A DNA stretch of 64,000 nucleotides from Hyphomicrobiales bacterium (GTDB lineage: Bacteria > Pseudomonadota > Alphaproteobacteria > Rhizobiales > Rhizobiaceae), in the NCBI GenBank assembly GCA_900468065.1, contig UBTA01000095.1, positions 1 to 64,000 on the forward strand, given 5' to 3'. Position 1 is the first letter of the stretch. Every line of letters begins with the position of its first letter. Position numbers and translations under genes: made by a program. Shown here piece after piece: positions 52,205 to 61,124 of the stretch. The notes beneath the pieces were generated by a model. That model saw only the letters and a program-made list of their open reading frames with translations. It made no database searches and was not told the DNA's origin.

Positions 52205-53044
52205 ATGATGCCGCGATTGATCCTGCTCACATTTGCCGCCATCGCTCTTGTGCATTTTCTTTGGTCAATGCCAGCCCATGCGCAGAGTACCCGTCCGCTA
52301 GTCAGCCAATGCCAGGCGATTGCCCGGGCTCTCCCAGACGTTACTTTTGCAAGTTTGAAGCCGCCGCCCGCCTCTGACGTTCGGGCGGCTGCCAATGAAG
52401 AGGTTAATATCACCTATGTCGGCCATTCGACGTTTCTGATTGAAACGCCGGGTGGCGTGTCGATCGCCACGGACTATAGCGGCTGGTACGCGCCGCCGCG
52501 GGTGCCAGATGTCGTCACCATGAACAAGGCGCATTCCAGTCACTACACACTGACGCCGGACCCGGCGATCCGGCATGTGCTGCATGGATGGGGCGACAAC
52601 GGGCAGCCGGCCGATCACGATGTCGTGGTTGGCGATGCCTATATCCGCAATGTCACCACGGATATCCGCGCGGGCGGTGAGACCATGGAGCCGGACGGCA
52701 ATTCGATCTTCATCTTCGAGGTCGCGGGTCTCTGCATCGGCCATCTCGGCCATCTGCATCACGAGCTTGACGATACCGATTATGCCGAGATCGGCAGGCT
52801 CGATGTGCTGATGGTGCCGGTCGATGGCGGCCTGACGATGGGGGCGGACAGCATGAGCCGGGTGGTAACGCGGCTGCGCTCGTCGCTGATCCTGCCGATG
52901 CACCGGCGCGGCCCGCCGGTCTCCAGCTTCCTGCAGATGTTCGGCGATGGTTTCGACAAGAGTTTTTCCGCGCAGGCGAGCGTAACGGTCTCCATGCGTT
53001 CCTTGCCAAAGAGGCCGCTGATTTATATCCTGCAGGGCGTCTGA
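52205..53044 (+). CDS. Exported MBL-fold metallohydrolase
   Basis: 279 residues. Signal peptide about 1-30 (ILLTFAAIALVHFLWSMPAHA). VGHSTFLIETPGGVSIATDYSG begins the metallo-beta-lactamase fold. The usual HxHxDH is replaced by AHSSHYT, and GHLGHLHHEL supplies further histidines, as in UlaG-like relatives. Substrate unknown. Followed 16 bases later by a secreted protein gene. Confidence 0.82.
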   Translation: MMPRLILLTFAAIALVHFLWSMPAHAQSTRPLVSQCQAIARALPDVTFASLKPPPASDVRAAANEEVNITYVGHSTFLIETPGGVSIATDYSGWYAPPRVPDVVTMNKAHSSHYTLTPDPAIRHVLHGWGDNGQPADHDVVVGDAYIRNVTTDIRAGGETMEPDGNSIFIFEVAGLCIGHLGHLHHELDDTDYAEIGRLDVLMVPVDGGLTMGADSMSRVVTRLRSSLILPMHRRGPPVSSFLQMFGDGFDKSFSAQASVTVSMRSLPKRPLIYILQGV

Positions 53045-53060
53045 TCCCGGGAACCATGGA

Positions 53061-53540
53061 ATGAAATTTTTCGCCGCCTGCCTTCTTGCCGTTCTTTCCA
53101 TGACACATCAGGTTCTGGCCGACGGCGCCCCGCCGCCGCGTTTGCCGACGGCGGAAGGTGACAAGACGCCGGTTACCGTGCCAGAGACGAAAACGGTTGG
53201 CCGGCAGGAAGAGTTCGTTCTGCCTTCCGGCAATATCGGCTGCATCTATACGCCTGAAGGTGGGACGGAGGTCTATCACCCAGCGGACGGCGGTCCGGAG
53301 CTTTCCTGCGACCGCGTCGAACCGCGTTATGTCCGCGCGACATTGTCCCGCAAAGGGGCTGCCACACTCGTCAACGACGTCGGCGACCCGAGTTGCTGTT
53401 CCGCTGGTCCGGTGCTCGACTATGGCCAGACCTGGACTGCAGGCCCGTTCTCCTGTCTTTCGACCCGCACCGGCCTTGCATGCGAGCGCAACGACGGCCA
53501 TTCTTTCTTTCTCAGCCGCAAGCGCCTTGCCGCCAACTGA
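53061..53540 (+). CDS. Secreted Cys-rich protein (DUF6636-like)
   Basis: 159 residues. Signal peptide 1-20 (FFAACLLAVLSMTHQVLA). Six cysteines in the mature part, with FVLPSGNIGCIYTP and LSCDRVEP typical of the DUF6636 group. Cysteines are probably disulphide-bonded in the periplasm. Function unknown; likely in an operon with the MBL gene. Confidence 0.77.
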   Translation: MKFFAACLLAVLSMTHQVLADGAPPPRLPTAEGDKTPVTVPETKTVGRQEEFVLPSGNIGCIYTPEGGTEVYHPADGGPELSCDRVEPRYVRATLSRKGAATLVNDVGDPSCCSAGPVLDYGQTWTAGPFSCLSTRTGLACERNDGHSFFLSRKRLAAN

Positions 53541-53627
53541 AAAAAGACCGGCCCTTCTGGACGAAAAGCGCCAATGAAACTATAAGGCGCCCAATTCCAA
53601 ACATGATTAGCATGAGAAGAGGGCGCC

Positions 53628-54374
53628 ATGGCCGGCCATTCACAGTTTAAAAACATCATGCACCGCAAGGGCCGTCAGGACGCCGTGCGGTCGAAAATGT
53701 TCTCCAAGCTCGCACGCGAAATCACCGTCGCGGTCAAGGGCGGCCTGCCCGACCCGACGATGAATGCACGCCTGCGTCTGGCGATCCAGAACGCCAAGGC
53801 ACAGTCGATGCCGAAGGACAATATCGAGCGCGCCATCAAGAAGGGCTCCGGCGCCGATAGCGAGAACTACGAAGAAGTCCGCTACGAAGGATACGGCCCG
53901 GGCGGCGTTGCCGTCATCGTCGAGGCCTTGACCGACAACCGCAACCGCACCGCATCCAATGTCCGCTCGACCTTCACCAAGGCCGGCGGCGCGCTGGGCG
54001 AAACCGGCTCCGTGTCGTTCTCGTTCGATCGTGTCGGTGAAATTTCCTACAAGCTTTCGGCCGGCGATGCCGACAAGGTGATGGAAGCGGCAATCGAAGC
54101 CGGCGCCGAAGACGTGACAACCGACGAGGACGGCCACTTCATCATCTGCGGCTTCGAGGACATCGGCGACGTTTCCAAGGCGCTTGAAGCGACGCTTGGC
54201 GAAGCCGATACCGTCAAGGCGATCTGGAAGGCCCAGAACACGGTGCCGGTCGATGAAGAACGCGCCCAGTCGCTGATGAAGCTGATCGATACGTTGGAAG
54301 ACGATGACGACGTGCAGAATGTCTACACCAACTTCGAAGTTTCCGACGAAGTCATGGCCAAGCTTTCGGCCTAA
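53628..54374 (+). CDS. YebC/PmpR-family protein
   Basis: 248 residues. [31 protein letters not shown] at the N-terminus and the acidic C-terminal domain are diagnostic. Members are DNA-binding regulators or, as shown recently for some, ribosome-associated factors that help translate proline stretches. In other bacteria yebC often lies beside ruvCAB, which is near here (56-60 kb). Confidence 0.95.
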   Translation: MAGHSQFKNIMHRKGRQDAVRSKMFSKLAREITVAVKGGLPDPTMNARLRLAIQNAKAQSMPKDNIERAIKKGSGADSENYEEVRYEGYGPGGVAVIVEALTDNRNRTASNVRSTFTKAGGALGETGSVSFSFDRVGEISYKLSAGDADKVMEAAIEAGAEDVTTDEDGHFIICGFEDIGDVSKALEATLGEADTVKAIWKAQNTVPVDEERAQSLMKLIDTLEDDDDVQNVYTNFEVSDEVMAKLSA

Positions 54375-54397
54375 ATTGCGCTGGTTCACGTCACCGC

Positions 54398-54427
54398 CTG
54401 TCGGAATTGGCAAGCCAGTTCCGACAG
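54398..54427. repeat. Long hairpin after yebC
   Basis: CTGTCGGAA and TTCCGACAG close an inner TGGC-AA-GCCA; 14 pairs with one wobble. No direct T-run follows, so it is either an imperfect terminator of yebC or part of the cupin leader. Confidence 0.6.
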
Positions 54428-54439
54428 CTGGGCATTAGG

Positions 54440-54458
54440 CTCCTCCTTTTTGGAGAGG
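54440..54458 (+). promoter_or_regulatory. Hairpin that can sequester the cupin ribosome-binding site
   Basis: CTCCTCC (54440-54446) can pair with GGAGAGG (54452-54458) across a T5 loop; the right arm is the ribosome-binding site of the gene starting at 54467. Four strong pairs, then one mismatch and one wobble. Confidence 0.4.
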
Positions 54459-54466
54459 ATGTTGAT

Positions 54467-54823
54467 ATGCAGACTGTGACGAAACTTGCGACACCCGTGC
54501 CGGCTGATGGGGATCCGGCAACACTGGATGGCTGGGTTGTTGTATCCGGCAATCCTTCGATGACGACCTGGGCGCTGCACACATCGTCTGACGGCTCGAT
54601 GGTTTCGGGCTATTGGGAAGCAACGCCCGGCACCTATCACGCGACCTACACAGCCTACGAGTTCGTGCACATGATCGCCGGCAAGATCATCATCACCCCG
54701 GATGGTAGTACGCCCGTCACGGTCGCTGCCGGAGATGCGTTCGTCGTCGAGGCCGATTTCAAAGGCACGTGGGAAATCCTTGAAACGGTGCGCAAGCACT
54801 TCGATTTCAAGGTTTCAGCCTGA
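54467..54823 (+). CDS. Cupin-domain protein
   Basis: 118 residues, single small beta-barrel cupin: MVSGYWEATPGTYHATYTAYEFVHMIAGKIIITPDG and VAAGDAFVVEADFKGTWEI. The metal-ligand histidines of classical cupins are only partly present. Family DUF861-like. Function unknown. Start follows GGAGAGG. Ends at a terminator. Confidence 0.85.
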   Translation: MQTVTKLATPVPADGDPATLDGWVVVSGNPSMTTWALHTSSDGSMVSGYWEATPGTYHATYTAYEFVHMIAGKIIITPDGSTPVTVAAGDAFVVEADFKGTWEILETVRKHFDFKVSA

Positions 54824-54842
54824 TCTAAGATTGAGGTGCTGG

Positions 54843-54871
54843 ATACCCCGGATCTCTCCGGGGTATTTTTT
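54843..54871. terminator. Terminator between the cupin and LLM genes
   Basis: 10-bp perfect stem ATACCCCGGA/TCCGGGGTAT with TCTC loop and T-run. Confidence 0.88.
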
Positions 54872-55871
54872 ATGCTGCTTTCGCGAGCTTCTGCTGCGCA
54901 TCCGCAAACAGCCGAACCGATTTCAGCCGGGCGTCCATGTCGTAGATCGGCATGGAGACGATGACTTCGTCGGCGTCCGTCTGGTCGATGAACCGGTCGA
55001 GCTTGGTCTTGATCGTCTCCGGTCCGCCGACGACCGCATAGGTCATGGCGTGATCGACGAAGATTTTCTCATTGTCGCTCCACAAGCCGTCCATTGAGTC
55101 GACCGGCGGCGGAAACTGACCGCGGGCATTGCGGCGCAGCGCCACGAAAGACTGCTGCATCGAGGTGAAGAGGTGGTTGGCCTCGTTGTCGGTGTCGGCC
55201 GCGACGCCCATGATGCCGACCATGGCATAGGGCTGGTCGAGATATTGCGACGGTTCGAAACGCTCACGATAGATTTCCAGTGCCGATAGCAGCATGTCTG
55301 GAGCGAAATGCGAGGCGAAGGCGAAGGGCAGGCCGAGCATGCCGGCCAGATGCGCGCTGAAATGGCTGGAGCCGAGCAGCCAGATCGGCACATTGCTATC
55401 GGCGCCGGGCACGGCGATCAGAGCCTGATCTTCACCGGCCGGGCCCAGCAAAGCTTGCAACTCGACGACATCATTCGGAAAATTATTGGCGCTTGCCTCC
55501 ATGTTGCGGCGGAGCGCGGAGGCGGTGCGCATATCCGTTCCCGGCGCGCGACCAAGGCCGAGGTCGATGCGGCCGGGATACAGCGCTGCCAGCGTTCCGA
55601 ATTGCTCGGCAATCACCAGCGGCGAATGGTTCGGTAGCATAATGCCGCCGGAGCCGACACGAATGGTCTTGGTGCCCGCCGCCACATGCGAAATGACGAT
55701 CGAGGTCGCCGCGCTGGCGATGCCCTTCATGCCATGGTGTTCGGCCAGCCAGAAGCGCTTGTAGCCGGATGCTTCGGCTTCCTGCGCCAGCCGGCGGGAG
55801 TTTTCCAGTGCTTGGGAGGTGTTCGACCCTTGCGTGATCGGGGAAAGGTCGAGGATCGAAAAGGGCACCAT
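54870..55871 (-). CDS. LLM-class flavin-dependent oxidoreductase
   Basis: 333 residues from ATG 55871; the frame opens upstream to 56000 without similarity. Luciferase-like TIM barrel: [32 protein letters not shown] and [21 protein letters not shown] are typical of the MsnO8-type group. Uses FMNH2; substrate unknown. Divergent from ruvC. Confidence 0.93.
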   Translation of the reverse strand: MVPFSILDLSPITQGSNTSQALENSRRLAQEAEASGYKRFWLAEHHGMKGIASAATSIVISHVAAGTKTIRVGSGGIMLPNHSPLVIAEQFGTLAALYPGRIDLGLGRAPGTDMRTASALRRNMEASANNFPNDVVELQALLGPAGEDQALIAVPGADSNVPIWLLGSSHFSAHLAGMLGLPFAFASHFAPDMLLSALEIYRERFEPSQYLDQPYAMVGIMGVAADTDNEANHLFTSMQQSFVALRRNARGQFPPPVDSMDGLWSDNEKIFVDHAMTYAVVGGPETIKTKLDRFIDQTDADEVIVSMPIYDMDARLKSVRLFADAQQKLAKAA

Positions 55872-56043
55872 GGGAAAAGCCTTCGATGAATGGAGCTGAT
55901 AGAAACCTATGTAAGATCGAATTTCGTAAATCCAACCCTGCCGATGACGTGTGATCAGGCCGTATCGCCAAATTGTGATGGATGTTTTTGTTTTGTTCAC
56001 ATTTTACTGGCAGCGTCCGGGCATGAGTATTAAGCTTCCCACC

Positions 56044-56556
56044 ATGCACAACACGATTCGTATCATCGGCATCGATCCCGGCCTGCGCCGCACCGGCTGG
56101 GGTGTTATCGATACTCTCGGCAATTCCCTGCGCTTCGTCGCTTCCGGCACCGTTACCTCGGATGGCGACATGGATCTGGCGTCGCGGCTCTGCCAGTTGC
56201 ATGACGGGCTGGTTGACGTCATTCACACCCATAAACCGGACGAGGCCGCCGTCGAACAGACCTTTGTCAACAAGGATGCCGTGGCGACGCTGAAGCTCGG
56301 TCAGGCACGCGGCATCGCGATGCTGGTGCCGGCCCGGGCGGGTCTTCAGGTGGCTGAGTATGCACCGAACGCGGTGAAAAAGGCAGTAATCGGTGTTGGC
56401 CACGGTGAGAAGAAGCAGATCCACATGATGCTGAAAATACTGATGCCGAAGGCCGAATTCAAAGGCGACGATGCCGCCGATGCCTTGGCGATCGCCATCT
56501 GTCACGCCCACAATCGCGGCGGCGCGCGGATGCGTATGGCGGCCCTCGCCGGCTGA
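56044..56556 (+). CDS. ruvC: Holliday junction resolvase RuvC
   Basis: 170 residues. Cuts Holliday junctions made by Ruv[20 protein letters not shown] carries the first catalytic Asp, [20 protein letters not shown] the Glu, and [15 protein letters not shown] the last Asp pair. ATG 56044 matches relatives; ATG 56023 is in frame. Unlike the compact usual operon it is followed by a toxin-antitoxin pair before ruvA. Confidence 0.95.
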   Translation: MHNTIRIIGIDPGLRRTGWGVIDTLGNSLRFVASGTVTSDGDMDLASRLCQLHDGLVDVIHTHKPDEAAVEQTFVNKDAVATLKLGQARGIAMLVPARAGLQVAEYAPNAVKKAVIGVGHGEKKQIHMMLKILMPKAEFKGDDAADALAIAICHAHNRGGARMRMAALAG

Positions 56557-56579
56557 TTTGTTCTTGACTTGTTCTTATG

Positions 56580-56596
56580 GTAAGGATATTTCTTAC
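56580..56596. promoter_or_regulatory. vapBC1 operator-like dyad
   Basis: GTAAG-GATATTT-CTTAC, preceded by TTCTTA-TGG-TAAGGA half-sites (from 56571). It lies just before the antitoxin ribosome site. The same GTAAGGAT half-site occurs before the second module. Confidence 0.5.
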
Positions 56597-56613
56597 TTTG
56601 AAGGAGCATGTCG

Positions 56614-56865
56614 ATGCGTGTCACATCCAAAGGTCAAGTGACCATACCCAAGGACTTGCGCGAGCTGGCGGGAATAGCCCCGAATAGCGACGTGCTGTTT
56701 TCGATGGAAGGCGGCAAGCTGACCATTGTTCCCAAAGATGGCCGTCAGGAGCAGGAAGACCGTCTGCGCCTCGAGCGGTTCCTTGATAGTCTGCAACGGC
56801 TGGAGGGGACGGGTGATCAGGATATAGATGCAGACGCGCTAATGAACATGACGCGGGATCGCTGA
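56614..56865 (+). CDS. vapB: VapB-type antitoxin (AbrB/MazE fold)
   Basis: 83 residues. RVTSKGQVTIPKDLRELAGIAP is the swapped-hairpin AbrB DNA-binding motif, and the C-terminal half binds the toxin. ATG 56614 has AAGGAG 7 bases upstream; ATG 56608 abuts it. Its toxin starts 2 bases after its stop. Inserted between ruvC and ruvA. Confidence 0.9.
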   Translation: MRVTSKGQVTIPKDLRELAGIAPNSDVLFSMEGGKLTIVPKDGRQEQEDRLRLERFLDSLQRLEGTGDQDIDADALMNMTRDR

Positions 56866-56867
56866 TC

Positions 56868-57281
56868 ATGGCGACTTTGGTAGATACGAATGTTCTGGTC
56901 GATATCGCCGTCTGCGATCCTCTTTGGCTTGGTTGGTCGAAGGCACAGCTCCTGTCTGCCGCGAAGCGTGGCGCAATCGTCATCAATCCAGTCATATATT
57001 CCGAGTTTTCCGTGCGTTATCAGCGCATGGAAGATGTAGATTTGCTGCTGCCCGAGCCCGATTATAGCCGGGAAAACCTTCCCTGGACGGCTGCCTTTGC
57101 AGCAAGTGCCGCTTTTCGGAAATACAGGCAAGCAGGCGGCGGACGCGATCGGTTGTTGCCCGATTTTCTCATCGGCGCCCATGCGGCCATTCGGGGGCAC
57201 ACCATTTTGACCCGCGATCCAAAGGGTTATCGCGCCTACTTCCCCTCCGTCGAACTGATCACCCCGGATACTCACCCATGA
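56868..57281 (+). CDS. vapC: VapC-type PIN-domain toxin
   Basis: 137 residues. PIN ribonuclease with intact acidic residues: LVDTNVLVD, the Glu in [19 protein letters not shown] and LTRDPKGY. The family cleaves tRNA or rRNA and is held by VapB. Ends 13 bases before ruvA, on the same strand, so the transcript probably runs on. Confidence 0.91.
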   Translation: MATLVDTNVLVDIAVCDPLWLGWSKAQLLSAAKRGAIVINPVIYSEFSVRYQRMEDVDLLLPEPDYSRENLPWTAAFAASAAFRKYRQAGGGRDRLLPDFLIGAHAAIRGHTILTRDPKGYRAYFPSVELITPDTHP

Positions 57282-57294
57282 AGGATTTTGCGCC

Positions 57295-57912
57295 ATGATC
57301 GGCAAGCTCAAGGGAACGATCGACGAGATCGGCGACGACCATGTCGTGGTGGACGTGCATGGCGTCGGCTACGTCGCTCATTGCTCGTCGCGGACATTGT
57401 CGAGAATCGGTTCGCCCGGCGAAGCTGTGGTGCTTTTCATCGAGACCTATGTGCGCGAGGACCAGTTGCGGCTGTTCGGTTTCCTATCGGCGCTGGAGCG
57501 GGAGTGGTTCCGGCTGCTGCAGAGCGTGCAGGGCGTCGGCTCCAAAGTGGCGCTTGCGGTTCTCTCCGTGTTGACGCCGGGTGAATTGGCCAATGCCATT
57601 GCGCTGCAGGACAAGACCGCCGTATCGCGGGCCCCGGGCGTCGGACCAAAGGTTGCGGTCCGCATCGTCACCGAGCTCAAGAACAAGGCACCGGCCTTTG
57701 CCGGCGATGCGGGCGCAAATATCGGCCTGAAGCAGGAACTCGGCGAAGGTGTCGCCTCCGCACCGGTCTCTGATGCCGTTTCGGCGCTCAGCAATCTCGG
57801 CTATTCGCGCGACCAGGCGGCCAATGCCGTGGCAGCGGCGTTGAAGAATGGCGGCGAGGGACTGGACAGCGCCAAGTTGATCCGGCTGGGGTTGAAGGAA
57901 CTGGCGCGATAG
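57295..57912 (+). CDS. ruvA: Holliday junction helicase subunit RuvA
   Basis: 205 residues. Binds the junction and loads Ruv[28 protein letters not shown] begins domain [21 protein letters not shown] and [23 protein letters not shown] are the helix-hairpin-helix motifs; the C-terminal RuvB-contact domain ([16 protein letters not shown]) is complete. Confidence 0.96.
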   Translation: MIGKLKGTIDEIGDDHVVVDVHGVGYVAHCSSRTLSRIGSPGEAVVLFIETYVREDQLRLFGFLSALEREWFRLLQSVQGVGSKVALAVLSVLTPGELANAIALQDKTAVSRAPGVGPKVAVRIVTELKNKAPAFAGDAGANIGLKQELGEGVASAPVSDAVSALSNLGYSRDQAANAVAAALKNGGEGLDSAKLIRLGLKELAR

Positions 57913-57933
57913 GTTGTTGCTTTTCACACGTCG

Positions 57934-57957
57934 CCTTACTATTTTAGAAAAGTAAGG
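57934..57957. promoter_or_regulatory. vapBC2 operator-like dyad
   Basis: CCTTACT (57934-57940) and AGTAAGG (57951-57957), perfect 7-bp arms around an AT-rich centre. Confidence 0.5.
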
Positions 57958-57976
57958 ATTTTGGCTGGGGTATATG

Positions 57977-58255
57977 ATGGGACATCATGCGACGATTACG
58001 TCAAAAGGTCAGATGACCGTACCGAAGGCTGTTCGGGAAGCACTGAACATAAAGCCCGGCGATAAATGTTATGTGTGGGTTCGCGACGGTGAAATGATCG
58101 TTATTCCCCGCAACAAGAGTTTTGCCGATTTGGCTGGCATACTCGGTGAGCCGCCGTATGGAGCCGGTGCGACGATCGGTGACTTGTCCGACGCGGCTGC
58201 CGATGGCGCAACCAAGCATGTGATGCGTTCCATTCGGCAGGCAGACGCGGAGTGA
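57977..58255 (+). CDS. vapB: VapB-type antitoxin (AbrB/MazE fold)
   Basis: 92 residues from ATG 57977 (ATG 57974 also possible). HHATITSKGQMTVPKAVREALNI is the AbrB-like DNA-binding motif; the tail (ATIGDLSDAAADGA) contacts the toxin. Overlaps the PIN gene by TGATG. It resembles the first VapB only in the DNA-binding half. Confidence 0.9.
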   Translation: MGHHATITSKGQMTVPKAVREALNIKPGDKCYVWVRDGEMIVIPRNKSFADLAGILGEPPYGAGATIGDLSDAAADGATKHVMRSIRQADAE

Positions 58256-58659
58256 TGGCGCGCATCGGTGTGGACACTAACATCCTGGTTCGCCTCTTTG
58301 TGAAGGACGATGTCAGGCAATTCGCATCTGTTGCTCGATTGGTTACTACTCTTAAGGACGACGATGTATTTTTTATCAATATCGTCGTCCTGATCGAGAC
58401 ATTGTGGACGCTGAGCAGACAATACGGTTACCAAAAGTCTCAACTTTTGGCTTTGGCCCAGGCGCTTCTGGAGCGTAGTGACCTGGAGATTGACCAATAT
58501 GAAATCGTCGGCAATGCGATCAATATATCGAGACTTTTGGGCGCGGACATATCTGATGCCCTGATCGGTGAATTGAACCGGCTTTCGGATTGCGCCCACA
58601 CTCTTACTTTCGACGCGAAAGCTGCCAAAACAGTACCCGGAATGGAACTTCTCGCATGA
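58255..58659 (+). CDS. vapC: VapC-type PIN-domain toxin
   Basis: 134 residues. Acidic PIN residues: [31 protein letters not shown] and TFDAKAAK. It differs from the first toxin enough to belong to another PIN subfamily. Its stop codon overlaps the ruvB ATG (ATGA), so toxin and RuvB translation are coupled. Confidence 0.91.
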   Translation: MARIGVDTNILVRLFVKDDVRQFASVARLVTTLKDDDVFFINIVVLIETLWTLSRQYGYQKSQLLALAQALLERSDLEIDQYEIVGNAINISRLLGADISDALIGELNRLSDCAHTLTFDAKAAKTVPGMELLA

Positions 58660-59696
58660 CTGATGCCGCACGTTTGATCACCCCGGAAAAGCGCGGCGAG
58701 GACCTCGATACGACACTGCGTCCGCAATCGCTGGACGAGTTTACCGGTCAGGCGGAGGCGCGTGCCAATCTGAAGGTGTTCATCGAAGCGGCGAAGAACC
58801 GGGGTGAGGCGCTGGATCATGTGCTGTTCGTCGGCCCGCCCGGCCTCGGCAAGACCACATTGGCGCAGATCATGGCCAAGGAACTCGGTGTCAACTTCCG
58901 CTCGACATCCGGACCGGTGATTGCCAAAGCGGGGGATCTTGCGGCCTTACTCACCAATCTCGAAGATCGGGATGTGCTGTTCATCGACGAAATCCACCGG
59001 CTCAATCCAGCCGTCGAGGAAATCCTCTATCCGGCGATGGAGGATTTTCAGCTCGATCTGATCATCGGCGAGGGGCCGGCGGCGCGGTCGGTGAAGATCG
59101 ACCTGTCGAAATTCACGCTGGTTGCCGCCACCACCCGGCTCGGGCTATTGACGACGCCGCTGCGCGACCGTTTCGGCATTCCGGTGCGGTTGAATTTCTA
59201 TACAGTCGAGGAACTGGAATCGATCGTGCGCCGTGGCGCGCGGCTGATGGGGCTGGGTATCACCGAAGATGGTGCGCGCGAAATTGCTCGCCGGGCGCGC
59301 GGCACGCCGCGGATCGCCGGACGGCTTTTGCGCCGGGTGCGTGACTTCGCTGAGGTGGCAAAGGCCGAGGCCGTCACCAAGCAGATCGCCGACGAGGCGC
59401 TGACCCGACTTCTGGTCGACAATATGGGTCTCGATCAGCTCGACAAACGTTATCTCAACATGATCGCGCTTAATTTCGGTGGTGGGCCGGTCGGTATCGA
59501 GACAATAGCGGCGGGACTGTCCGAACCCCGCGATGCGATCGAGGATATCATCGAGCCCTACATGATCCAGCAGGGTTTCATCCAGCGCACGCCGCGTGGG
59601 CGTATTTTAACCGCAAACGCATGGAAACACCTTGGATTGCAGGTGCCGAAAGATCTGGAAGCCACTCAGTTCCGCCTGTTTCAAGAGGATGATTGA
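58656..59696 (+). CDS. ruvB: Holliday junction branch-migration ATPase RuvB
   Basis: 346 residues. AAA+ motor: [21 protein letters not shown] (Walker A), [16 protein letters not shown] (Walker B) and the sensor block [17 protein letters not shown], then the winged HTH with [11 protein letters not shown] at the C-terminus. Start 58656 overlaps the vapC2 stop; a longer frame to 58590 lies inside the toxin gene. Confidence 0.97.
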   Translation: MTDAARLITPEKRGEDLDTTLRPQSLDEFTGQAEARANLKVFIEAAKNRGEALDHVLFVGPPGLGKTTLAQIMAKELGVNFRSTSGPVIAKAGDLAALLTNLEDRDVLFIDEIHRLNPAVEEILYPAMEDFQLDLIIGEGPAARSVKIDLSKFTLVAATTRLGLLTTPLRDRFGIPVRLNFYTVEELESIVRRGARLMGLGITEDGAREIARRARGTPRIAGRLLRRVRDFAEVAKAEAVTKQIADEALTRLLVDNMGLDQLDKRYLNMIALNFGGGPVGIETIAAGLSEPRDAIEDIIEPYMIQQGFIQRTPRGRILTANAWKHLGLQVPKDLEATQFRLFQEDD

Positions 59697-60569
59697 TTGT
59701 TGACGCGGCGGAGTTTTGTCAGAACGCTTGGCGCACTGATGTTGTCGGGCGTGGCGTCTGGCGCCTATGCCGTTGGAATTGAACCGGTGGGACGGCCGCG
59801 TGTGGTTCGCTATAACGTGGTGCCAAATAAGTGGCCGGCCGGGTTAAAATTGCGGCTGGTGATCTTAGCCGATCTTCATGCCTGCAGACCCTGGATGTCC
59901 CCGCGCCGGATCGGCGATATCTGCAAGCAGGCCAATGCGCTGGATGGCGACATGATCCTGTTGCTGGGCGATTTTCTCTCCGGAATGCGGATGGGCGGCG
60001 ATCGGGTAACATCCGATGAGTGGTCGGGCGAGCTTGCCCGCCTTGCAGCCCCTCTCGGCGTTCATGCGGTCATGGGAAACCATGACTGGATCGACGACCC
60101 CGACGCAATGATCTCAGGCATGGGGCCAACGATCGTGCACAAGGCACTGGCCTCGATCAACGTCCCCGTCTACGAAAACCAGGCGGCCCGTTTTGAAAAG
60201 GGCGGCGAAGGCTTCTGGCTGGCAGGTCTTGCCGACCAGATCGGGCCGCGCGAAGGCCTCGACGATTTGCCGGGAACGTTGGCGCAGGTCACCGACGAAG
60301 CGCCGGTTATCCTGATGGCGCATGAACCGGATGTTTTTCCAACGGTGCCGGACAGGGTGTCAGTGACATTGTCGGGGCATACGCATGGCGGGCAGATCCG
60401 CCTGTTTGGCTATTCACCGATCGTGCCTTCGCGCTACCACAACCGGTATGCTTATGGGCATGTGGTTGAAGACGATCGTAACCTGATCGTTTCGGGCGGG
60501 CTTGGTTGCTCGATTGCCCCCATTCGTTTCGGCTCACCGCCGGAAATCGTCGTTGTCGAACTCGGGTAG
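59697..60569 (+). CDS. Tat-exported metallophosphoesterase (YaeI-like)
   Basis: 290 residues from TTG 59697, AGAGGA 8 bases upstream. The N-terminus LTRRSFVRTLGALMLSGVASG is a twin-arginine signal. Dimetal phosphoesterase motifs: ILADLHA, LLLGDFLSG, VMGNHDW, MAHEPD and SGHTHGGQ, all intact. Location therefore periplasmic or membrane-bound. Starts directly after the ruvB stop, probably in its operon. Confidence 0.92.
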   Translation: MLTRRSFVRTLGALMLSGVASGAYAVGIEPVGRPRVVRYNVVPNKWPAGLKLRLVILADLHACRPWMSPRRIGDICKQANALDGDMILLLGDFLSGMRMGGDRVTSDEWSGELARLAAPLGVHAVMGNHDWIDDPDAMISGMGPTIVHKALASINVPVYENQAARFEKGGEGFWLAGLADQIGPREGLDDLPGTLAQVTDEAPVILMAHEPDVFPTVPDRVSVTLSGHTHGGQIRLFGYSPIVPSRYHNRYAYGHVVEDDRNLIVSGGLGCSIAPIRFGSPPEIVVVELG

Positions 60570-60572
60570 ACC

Positions 60573-61082
60573 ATGGCCAAACGAAAGATGATCCGGATGG
60601 ATGGGCCGCAGAGACAGCGGTTCAATTTTCGCATTGCAGGCCTTGGCTTTCGCGATGGTCATGTTCTGGTGCATAGGGCAACGCACGAGGATTTCTGGAC
60701 ATTTCCGGGTGGGCGGGCCGAGATCGGCGAGACGTCGGTGGAGACGCTGAAGCGCGAAATGATCGAGGAGCTCGGCGTCGAGGTCAGGGTCGGGCGCATG
60801 CTCTGGACCGTGGAAAACTTCTTCCGCTACGAGGAGCGCGACTATCACGAGATCGGCTTCTACTACGAAATGGACATCCCGGCGCAGTTTCCGTTTCATC
60901 CGAGCGATATCGTTCATCGCTTGCGGGACGGCAAGAACGATCTCGAATTCAAATGGGTGAAGGCCACCAAGGTGGCGCTGACGGCGCTGGATATTCCACC
61001 CTATTTCATCGCCGAACAGATCGAGGCTCTGCCGGTGACACCGATGCATATTATCTGGGACGATGGTGATCTTGACAGGTAG
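60573..61082 (+). CDS. NUDIX hydrolase
   Basis: 169 residues. The Nudix box GRAEIGETSVETLKREMIEELGV (about 46-68) is perfect. The family hydrolyses nucleoside diphosphates linked to another moiety; substrate unknown. Lies 3 bases after the phosphoesterase gene. Confidence 0.93.
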   Translation: MAKRKMIRMDGPQRQRFNFRIAGLGFRDGHVLVHRATHEDFWTFPGGRAEIGETSVETLKREMIEELGVEVRVGRMLWTVENFFRYEERDYHEIGFYYEMDIPAQFPFHPSDIVHRLRDGKNDLEFKWVKATKVALTALDIPPYFIAEQIEALPVTPMHIIWDDGDLDR

Positions 61083-61124
61083 ATGGCAATGCCATCGAAG
61101 ATGGTGAGTCATGTCGGGGCGTTG

